Positions 1 through 4,320 of a stretch of DNA of 6,392 bases are shown here, one piece after another. The notes under the pieces are model-generated. The model saw only the letters and a program-made list of their open reading frames with translations, did not search any database and was not told the DNA's origin. The stretch is from Actinomycetota bacterium. GTDB lineage: Bacteria; Actinomycetota; Acidimicrobiia; Acidimicrobiales; Ilumatobacteraceae. Location of the stretch: contig WLSJ01000096.1 in the NCBI GenBank assembly GCA_009705865.1, positions 1-6,392 on the forward strand, in the 5' to 3' direction. The number at the start of each line of letters is the position of its first letter. The stretch's first letter is position 1. A program made the translations under genes and the position numbers.

Positions 1-1
1 C

Positions 2-967
2 GTGGCATTTGATCAGGCCATCAAAGATGCTGGCCTTACAAAGAGCCAAATCGACCACGTCATCTTGGTCGGCGGTTCAACTCGTATGCCAGCAGTACAA
101 GAACTTGTGTTCAATATGACAGGCAAAGAGCCAAACAAGTCTGTGAACCCAGACGAAGTTGTTGCCATCGGTGCAGCTGTTCAAGCCGGAGTATTGAAGG
201 GCGATGTTAAAGACATCTTGTTGCTTGACGTGACACCGTTGTCTTTGGGTATCGAAACCAAGGGCGGCGTTATGACAAAACTCATCGAGCGCAACACAAC
301 AATTCCTACACGTCGTACTGAAGTGTTCACCACTGCTGAAGACAACCAGCCATCAGTAGAGATCAATGTTCTGCAGGGTGAGCGTGAGATGGCTAGTTAC
401 AACCAGTCACTCGGCAAGTTCAATTTGGTTGATCTTCCTCCTGCACAGCGCGGAATGCCTCAGATCGAAGTCACATTCGACATTGACGCAAACGGAATTG
501 TTCACGTATCGGCCAAGGACCGCGCAACAAGCAAAGAGCAGTCCATGACCATTACAAGTTCATCATCTCTCAGCAAAGACAAGATTGAAGAAATGATTCG
601 CGATGCTGAGTCACATGCTGAAGACGACAAGCGTCGTCGCGAAGAAGCAGAAGTGCGTAACAACGCAGACTCGCTTGTGTATCAAACTGAAAAAGTTCTG
701 AAAGAACAAGGCGACAAAGTTACTGAAGAAGAAAAAGCAGCTGTTGAGGGCCCGCTCGGAATTCTGAAGACCGCTATTGCTGGCAACAATGTTGATGACA
801 TCAAAGCTGCAACAGAAACTCTGATGGGTGCCAGCCAAGCTTTCAGCCAGAAATTGTACGAAGCAGCAGCTCGCGACAGTGAAGCAGCCGGTACGTCAGC
901 ATCAGGTGCACAAGGTGCATCAAATGATGAGGACATCGTCGATGCTGAAATTGTAGATGAGCAGTAA
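2..967 (+). CDS. dnaK: DnaK (Hsp70 chaperone), C-terminal half, 5' truncated by window edge
   Basis: This is the ATP-dependent cytosolic Hsp70 chaperone, which binds exposed hydrophobic peptides and cycles with DnaJ and GrpE. The frame is open from the first bases, so the gene starts outside the window; the GTG at base 2 is an internal Val codon, not a start. The 321 visible residues are roughly half of a usual DnaK of about 610-640 aa. Fragment residues 20-30 (VILVGGSTRMP) and 49-63 (NPDEVVAIGAAVQAG) are the end of the nucleotide-binding domain. The interdomain linker and start of the substrate-binding domain follow at about 69-85 (VKDILLLDVTPLSLGIE). The beta-sandwich runs to about residue 185 and includes RGMPQIEVTFDIDANGI and HVSAKD. 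The rest is the charged helical lid and a Gly/Ala/Ser-rich disordered tail ending DAEIVDEQ, like the acidic tails of other bacterial DnaKs. It ends TAA 3 bp before grpE, as first visible gene of the operon. The identification is essentially certain. Confidence 0.98.
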   Translation: MAFDQAIKDAGLTKSQIDHVILVGGSTRMPAVQELVFNMTGKEPNKSVNPDEVVAIGAAVQAGVLKGDVKDILLLDVTPLSLGIETKGGVMTKLIERNTTIPTRRTEVFTTAEDNQPSVEINVLQGEREMASYNQSLGKFNLVDLPPAQRGMPQIEVTFDIDANGIVHVSAKDRATSKEQSMTITSSSSLSKDKIEEMIRDAESHAEDDKRRREEAEVRNNADSLVYQTEKVLKEQGDKVTEEEKAAVEGPLGILKTAIAGNNVDDIKAATETLMGASQAFSQKLYEAAARDSEAAGTSASGAQGASNDEDIVDAEIVDEQ

Positions 968-970
968 TTC

Positions 971-1453
971 ATGTCAGATGACAATGTTGATCAACCGAAA
1001 GATGCAATTGACGCCGAAATAGTTGAGCTCATCGAGCACGACATTGATGCACTTGTCCAAGAACGTAATGAGTTCAAGGACATTGCATTGCGTCTGCAAG
1101 CAGATTTTGAAAACTACAAAAAACGTGTCACGTCAAACATGACCGATGAAGTTGATAGGGCTACTGGCCGTATTGCAGATTCATTGCTGCCAGTTCTTGA
1201 TGCATGTGAAGCAGCCTTTGCCCATGGTGCAGCAGGCGTTGAACCAATTTGGTCAGCGCTGATGGCTGCACTTGGCAAGCAAGGACTTGTTGCATTTGAT
1301 CTGTTGGATAAGCCATTTGATCCCACTACATCAGAAGCTGTTGTTCATGAAGATGGAGACGGTGGAGAACCAATCGTTGTTGAAGTGCTTCGCACTGGAT
1401 ACGAATGGAAGGGTCGCGTATTGCGCGCTGCCATGGTGAAGGTGCGGGGATAA
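971..1453 (+). CDS. grpE: GrpE, nucleotide exchange factor of DnaK
   Basis: GrpE is a dimeric cytosolic cofactor that releases ADP from DnaK and so resets the chaperone cycle. The protein has 160 aa, somewhat short for the family, mainly because of a short acidic N-terminal tail. Residues about 20-70 form the long helix that pairs in the dimer and contain the typical DFENYKKR (45-52). LLPVLDACEAAF (72-83) matches the conserved LLPVLD helix. The beta-domain that contacts DnaK starts near 105 and carries the family signature: FDP (116-118), EAVVHE (122-127), VVEVLRTGYEWKGRVLRAAMVKV near the end. The ATG at 971 lies 3 bp after the dnaK stop with only a weak GA-rich Shine-Dalgarno, which suggests translation coupled to dnaK. 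The next gene, dnaJ, again follows after 3 bp. The N-terminal IDAEIVE resembles the DnaK tail (see findings). Confidence 0.97.
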   Translation: MSDDNVDQPKDAIDAEIVELIEHDIDALVQERNEFKDIALRLQADFENYKKRVTSNMTDEVDRATGRIADSLLPVLDACEAAFAHGAAGVEPIWSALMAALGKQGLVAFDLLDKPFDPTTSEAVVHEDGDGGEPIVVEVLRTGYEWKGRVLRAAMVKVRG

Positions 1454-1456
1454 GGC

Positions 1457-2575
1457 ATGTCCGGTCAACGCGAATGGTACGAAAAGGACTATTACGCAGT
1501 ACTGGGCGTGTCGAAAGACGCAACTGTCAAAGACATCACAAAGGCGTATAGAAAACTTGCGCGTGAGTATCACCCCGATGCAAACCCTGACAACGCCAAA
1601 GCCGAAGAGAAGTTCAAAGACATTTCTGCTGCCTATGACGTAGTCGGTGACGAAAAGAAACGCGCGGAATACGACGAAGTGCGGCGCGTTGGTCCGATGG
1701 GTGGCTTCGGCGGCCCTGGTGGCGGCGGCCAAAACATTCGTTTCGATATGGGTGGCGATGGCCTCGGCGACATTCTTGGCCAAATGTTTGGTCGTGGCGG
1801 CGGCGGACGTCGCGGCGGTGGATCAACTGGTCCTCAACGCGGACAAGACATTGCAACCACATTGACTCTTGATTTTGTAGATGCAGCACACGGGCTAACA
1901 ACATCGCTTCATCTCACTGCAGATGCACAATGTTCAGGGTGTTCTGGCTCTGGCGCGCGTGCAGGCACTTCACCTAAAACGTGCGGTGCGTGCGGCGGTC
2001 GCGGTTCTACTGCAGATAATCAAGGAATGTTTTCGTTTTCTCAACCATGTCGTTCGTGCAATGGCAACGGCATCATCATTGAAAACCCGTGTTCTACGTG
2101 TCGTGGCACTGGCATTGAACGTCGTCCGCGCGAAGTGAACGTGCGTATTCCTGCAGGTGTTGATAACGGACAACGCATTCGCTTGAAAGGCCGAGGCAGC
2201 CCTGGTCGTAATGGTGGACCAGCCGGCGATTTGTTTGTGGAATGCAATGTTGCACCGCATCCGTTGTTTACACGTGAGGGTCTCAATTTGCTCACGCGAG
2301 TTCCTGTTTCATTTACGGAAGCAGTGCTGGGTGCAACTATTGCTGTTCCAACACTTGACGGCGCAGAAGTGACGTTGCGTTTAAAGGCCGGCACACAAAG
2401 TGGTTCACGCCATCGCGTGAAAGGCAAAGGGATTGAAACACCGAAACACAGTGGTGATCTCATCGTCACTGTTGACGTAAACGTGCCAACAAAGCTTTCT
2501 GATGAAGAACGCGCGGCTATTGAATCTCTGAGTGAAATTCTGACTTCACCTCGCACGTCAGGATCAACGTCATGA
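1457..2575 (+). CDS. dnaJ: DnaJ (Hsp40), zinc-finger co-chaperone
   Basis: DnaJ is the cytosolic co-chaperone that delivers unfolded clients to DnaK and stimulates its ATPase. The protein has 372 aa, normal for a class A (type I) DnaJ. The J-domain spans about residues 10-76 and has the essential HPD at 39-41. A Gly-rich (G/F) region follows at about 82-127, with few Phe. The zinc-binding domain has all four CxxCxGxG repeats: C159/C162, C176/C179, C198/C201 and C212/C215, enough for two Zn ions. The two C-terminal client-binding domains run from about 220 to 355, with VNVRIPAGVDNGQRIRLKGRG as landmark. The ATG at 1457 has a GGGGA Shine-Dalgarno (1446-1450) 6 nt upstream and lies 3 bp after grpE. 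Its TGA overlaps the hspR ATG. Actinobacteria commonly have a second DnaJ elsewhere; gene context makes this one the operon copy. Confidence 0.97.
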   Translation: MSGQREWYEKDYYAVLGVSKDATVKDITKAYRKLAREYHPDANPDNAKAEEKFKDISAAYDVVGDEKKRAEYDEVRRVGPMGGFGGPGGGGQNIRFDMGGDGLGDILGQMFGRGGGGRRGGGSTGPQRGQDIATTLTLDFVDAAHGLTTSLHLTADAQCSGCSGSGARAGTSPKTCGACGGRGSTADNQGMFSFSQPCRSCNGNGIIIENPCSTCRGTGIERRPREVNVRIPAGVDNGQRIRLKGRGSPGRNGGPAGDLFVECNVAPHPLFTREGLNLLTRVPVSFTEAVLGATIAVPTLDGAEVTLRLKAGTQSGSRHRVKGKGIETPKHSGDLIVTVDVNVPTKLSDEERAAIESLSEILTSPRTSGSTS

Positions 2576-2967
2576 CCCATGATGAACTTCGCGCACTGTA
2601 TGTCATTTCGGTTGCAGCGGAACTAGCTGGCATGCACCCGCAAACGTTGCGCATTTATGAACGACGCGGTTTGTTGACTCCTGCGCGAACAACTGGTGGA
2701 AATCGTCGATACAGCGATGCAGATATTGCGCGGTTGCTGCGCATTACAGAGTTAGCTGCCACCGGTATGAATCTTGAAGGCATTCGTCATGTCATGGCCT
2801 TGGAAGCAGAAGTTGTTCGACTTCGTGGTGAAGTAGAGCAACTGCGTCAGGGCCTCATGCACGCCATTACTGAAATTGAATCACGCAGTCGTAGCAACAT
2901 TGTTCCGCTTCGGCAAGCAATGGCTCGCTTTGGCGAACGCCCCAGCATTTTCGACCCAGACCGTTAA
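2572..2967 (+). CDS. hspR: HspR, MerR-family heat-shock repressor
   Basis: HspR is the MerR-family repressor that, in Streptomyces and mycobacteria, binds HAIR operators upstream of dnaK and uses DnaK as co-repressor. The protein has 131 aa. Residues 10-35 (YVISVAAELAG, HPQTLRIYERRGLL) form the helix-turn-helix, nearly the same as the well-known HspR motif. Residues 36-48 (TPARTTGGNRRYS) form the wing. DADIARLLRITELAATGMNLEGIRHVMALE is the second helical pair. About 77-103 is a coiled-coil dimerisation helix. There are no Cys and no metal-binding C-terminus, as expected for HspR rather than a metal-sensing MerR. The start is fixed by an ATGA overlap with the dnaJ stop and by AGGA (2560-2563) 8 nt upstream, so translation is probably coupled. 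As last gene of the operon it should act in autoregulation; the operator lies outside this window. Confidence 0.94.
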   Translation: MTHDELRALYVISVAAELAGMHPQTLRIYERRGLLTPARTTGGNRRYSDADIARLLRITELAATGMNLEGIRHVMALEAEVVRLRGEVEQLRQGLMHAITEIESRSRSNIVPLRQAMARFGERPSIFDPDR

Positions 2968-2997
2968 AGCAATACCGCCAAGTGCGACGTGCTCACC

Positions 2998-3038
2998 ACT
3001 ATTCATCTGAATGGTATGTGTTATCCCAGAGTGAATAG
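2998..3038 (+). promoter_or_regulatory. Nested dyads, possible operator
   Basis: The arm at 2998-3005 (ACTATTCA) can pair with 3008-3015 (TGAATGGT; 8 bp with one G.T wobble) across a 2-nt gap. Its core CTATTCA (2999-3005) is also a perfect 7-bp inverted repeat of TGAATAG (3032-3038). One arm can therefore pair with either of two partners. There is no following T-run, so it is not an intrinsic terminator. It could be an operator, since the distal arm falls where the -35 box of the putative downstream promoter would be. The arms are short and a chance origin is possible. Confidence 0.3.
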
Positions 3039-3044
3039 CCATAT

Positions 3045-3066
3045 CGGAATTGCTTCTACAATTCTG
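3045..3066 (+). promoter_or_regulatory. Hairpin or dyad directly before the dehalogenase start
   Basis: GAATTG (3047-3052) and CAATTC (3059-3064) are perfect 6-bp inverted repeats around the spacer CTTCTA. One G.T and one C-G pair extend the stem to 8 bp (3045-3066). It ends 2 nt before the ATG at 3069 and overlaps the candidate -10 box. It may be a repressor operator, or an RNA hairpin if transcription begins upstream. No Shine-Dalgarno is present in this interval. Confidence 0.4.
3057..3062 (+). promoter_or_regulatory. Candidate -10 box for a leaderless dehalogenase mRNA
   Basis: TACAAT matches the TATAAT consensus at 5 of 6 positions and ends 6 nt before the A of the ATG at 3069. That is the spacing expected when transcription starts on the start codon itself, as is common in Actinobacteria. 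The lack of a Shine-Dalgarno agrees with this. The -35 region (about 3033-3038, GAATAG) is a poor match, so the call is tentative. Confidence 0.4.
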
Positions 3067-3068
3067 CA

Positions 3069-4154
3069 ATGAGCTTGCCTGAACGTCGAATTGTCCCCAC
3101 TGTTGGTGAAGTAGTGCGTACTCCTGAATCCTGTTTCAAAAATGTAGTGGGGTATGACTGGCCGGTGCATGAAGTAACAGTGGGTGCCGGTTTACAAATG
3201 GCGTATGTCGACGCGGGTCCGAGCGATGCAAAGGAAACGATGTTCTTGCTGCACGGTGAACCAATGTGGGGTTACCTGTACCACAAGATGGTGACACCGT
3301 TAGTTGCTGCCGGATACAGAGTCATTGTTCCTGACCTCATTGGTTTTGGTCGTTCCGATAAACCAACAGATGAACTTGCGTATTCATACAGCGGTCACGT
3401 TGCATGGGTGCGAGAACTAATTGAGAAACTAAATCTGCAGAACCTGACATTCTTTGGTCAAGACTGGGGCGGCCTCATTGGTGGTCGAGTTGTTTCAGAA
3501 ATTCCAGATCGTTTTGCACGCGTCGTTTTTTCAAATACTGGGTTGCCACGTTCAGGTCCGTCAGTTCCGTTCATCACTGCGCAACAACCGTTTGATCCTC
3601 AAATCATGAAAGACATGATGAATATGGATTGGCGTGCAACGGTCAACGATGACGACAGCATCAATGCAGACAAAGTGCACGCATTGGTTGAAGCTGGCCC
3701 TGCGTTCTATTTCCTTGCATGGCGTATGTACGCACAAGAAGTGAAAGAACTCACACCTTCTAAAATTGTGCAGGGTTGGTGCTTATCGAAGTTGCCTCCA
3801 GAATCACTTGCGGCATATGACGCGCCGTATCCCGCACATGAATTTTCAGCTGGCGCTCGACGATTCCCGATGCTGGTGCCAATCTCGGCTGATGACCCAG
3901 AACGCGAAAAAGGTGATGCTGCGTGGGAAGTGTTCAACACTTTTACGAAGCCGGTTTTGACCATCTGGGGCGACCGATGCCCGTTCACCTATATGGAAAT
4001 GGGAAAGCAATATCGAGAGGGAATCCCTGGGACCCAATTACCGGGCATCAATCACAAGGTCTATCGGGCAAGCCATTTCATCCAAGAAGACCTTGGTGTT
4101 GAGATCGCTGCCGACATCGTTGATCTAATTGGAGTTTTTCCGTTAGTTAGCTAA
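3069..4154 (+). CDS. Haloalkane dehalogenase, HLD-I (DhlA-like), alpha/beta hydrolase
   Basis: The enzyme is predicted to cleave carbon-halogen bonds of haloalkanes by hydrolysis, giving an alcohol and halide; no signal peptide is seen, so it is cytosolic. The N-terminus (RTPESCF, 17-23) and HGEPMWGYLY (62-71) are close to Xanthobacter DhlA. By motif alignment, the nucleophile is D132 in QDWGG (131-135), the acid D302 in IWGDRCP, and the base H336 in ASHFIQED. The halide-binding Trp pair is W133 and W218 (LAWRM, matching DhlA W175), so the full D-D-H plus W-W set of HLD-I is present. DAPYPAHEFSAGARRFPMLVP is also typical. At 361 aa it is about 50 aa longer than DhlA, largely from about 35 extra residues between D132 and W218. 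An in-frame stop at 3036-3038 leaves ATG 3069 as the first start, without a Shine-Dalgarno. Its natural substrate is unknown, and dehalogenation should be regarded as a family-based prediction. Confidence 0.88.
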   Translation: MSLPERRIVPTVGEVVRTPESCFKNVVGYDWPVHEVTVGAGLQMAYVDAGPSDAKETMFLLHGEPMWGYLYHKMVTPLVAAGYRVIVPDLIGFGRSDKPTDELAYSYSGHVAWVRELIEKLNLQNLTFFGQDWGGLIGGRVVSEIPDRFARVVFSNTGLPRSGPSVPFITAQQPFDPQIMKDMMNMDWRATVNDDDSINADKVHALVEAGPAFYFLAWRMYAQEVKELTPSKIVQGWCLSKLPPESLAAYDAPYPAHEFSAGARRFPMLVPISADDPEREKGDAAWEVFNTFTKPVLTIWGDRCPFTYMEMGKQYREGIPGTQLPGINHKVYRASHFIQEDLGVEIAADIVDLIGVFPLVS

Positions 4155-4242
4155 CCCTTTCAGTAGTGCAGGACCTCGGGTATCCTCTGACTATTACTAC
4201 GGGCTACAAGTGGTAGCTATCACAGCGAAATGGAGGGCAACC
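4155..4242 (+). other. Spacer and possible structured 5' leader of the RTX gene
   Basis: This is an 88-bp non-coding stretch. The end of the dehalogenase gene contains the palindrome GTTAGCTAAC (4146-4155) followed by CCCTTT; the stem is too weak for a confident terminator. A hairpin GCTAC-AAGTG-GTAGC (4203-4217) has a 5-bp perfect stem plus one G.T pair. GTAGT (4163-4167) could pair with ACTAC (4196-4200), enclosing a weak AGGA/TCCT stem. Candidate -10 boxes TATCCT (4181-4186) and TATTAC (4192-4197) lack good -35 partners. I do not recognise any known riboswitch. Confidence 0.4.
4232..4237 (+). promoter_or_regulatory. Strong Shine-Dalgarno fixing the RTX gene start
   Basis: GGAGGG lies with its GGAGG core 6 nt before the ATG at 4243, the best ribosome-binding site in the window. 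It decides for this ATG over the upstream in-frame GTG at 4210, which has no such site and would bury the signal peptide behind an 11-residue extension. Confidence 0.8.
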
Positions 4243-4320
4243 ATGCGTCGTATTCGACCCAAGTTATTGCCCACGCTTGCCATCATTGCGATTCTGGGTG
4301 CCCCGATGACAGCATCGGCC
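4243..4320 (+). other. Signal peptide of the RTX protein
   Basis: Codons 1-26 encode a basic N-region (MRRIRPK), a hydrophobic core (about 11-21, TLAIIAILGAP) and the small-residue cleavage site A24-S25-A26 before A27-K28. This fits Sec export and signal peptidase I cleavage. There is no lipobox Cys, and the RR pair is not in a Tat consensus. Confidence 0.85.

Larger units (their letters stand above)
2968..3068 (+). other. Spacer between hspR and the dehalogenase gene
   Basis: This 101-bp non-coding spacer separates the heat-shock operon from the dehalogenase gene. No GC-rich hairpin followed by a T-run is visible, so no convincing terminator ends the hspR transcript. The spacer is rich in short dyads: ATTCA-TC-TGAAT, a distant CTATTCA/TGAATAG pair, and GAATTG-N6-CAATTC just before the next ATG. 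No HAIR-like CTTGAGT/ACTCAAG and no CIRCE element is present. The dyads suggest a regulated promoter for the downstream gene; this is inference. Confidence 0.6.

Noticed and set aside
2..4. GTG at base 2 as the true start of a short DnaK-like gene
   Set aside because: The sequence continues a normal DnaK nucleotide-binding domain at that point; the codon is an internal Val and the gene is cut by the window edge.
1331..1783. 150-codon minus-strand reading frame across the grpE-dnaJ junction
   Set aside because: It overlaps two certain genes on the opposite strand; the hydrophobic look follows from complementing the charged and Gly-rich codons.
2041..2580. 179-codon minus-strand reading frame inside dnaJ
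   Set aside because: It is a shadow of the dnaJ coding frame, with composition dictated by the zinc-finger codons and no recognisable motif.
2968..3068. HspR operator (HAIR) or CIRCE element in the spacer after hspR
   Set aside because: Neither CTTGAGT-N7-ACTCAAG nor the CIRCE arms are present; the dyads there have unrelated sequences.
4141..4160. Intrinsic terminator at the end of the dehalogenase gene
   Set aside because: The stem (GTTAG/CTAAC) is only 5 bp and AT-rich and is followed by CCCTTT, not a real T-run.
4155..4242. Known riboswitch class (for example c-di-GMP or c-di-AMP) before the RTX gene
   Set aside because: The leader is short and I could not find the conserved core motifs of these classes; only small generic hairpins are visible.
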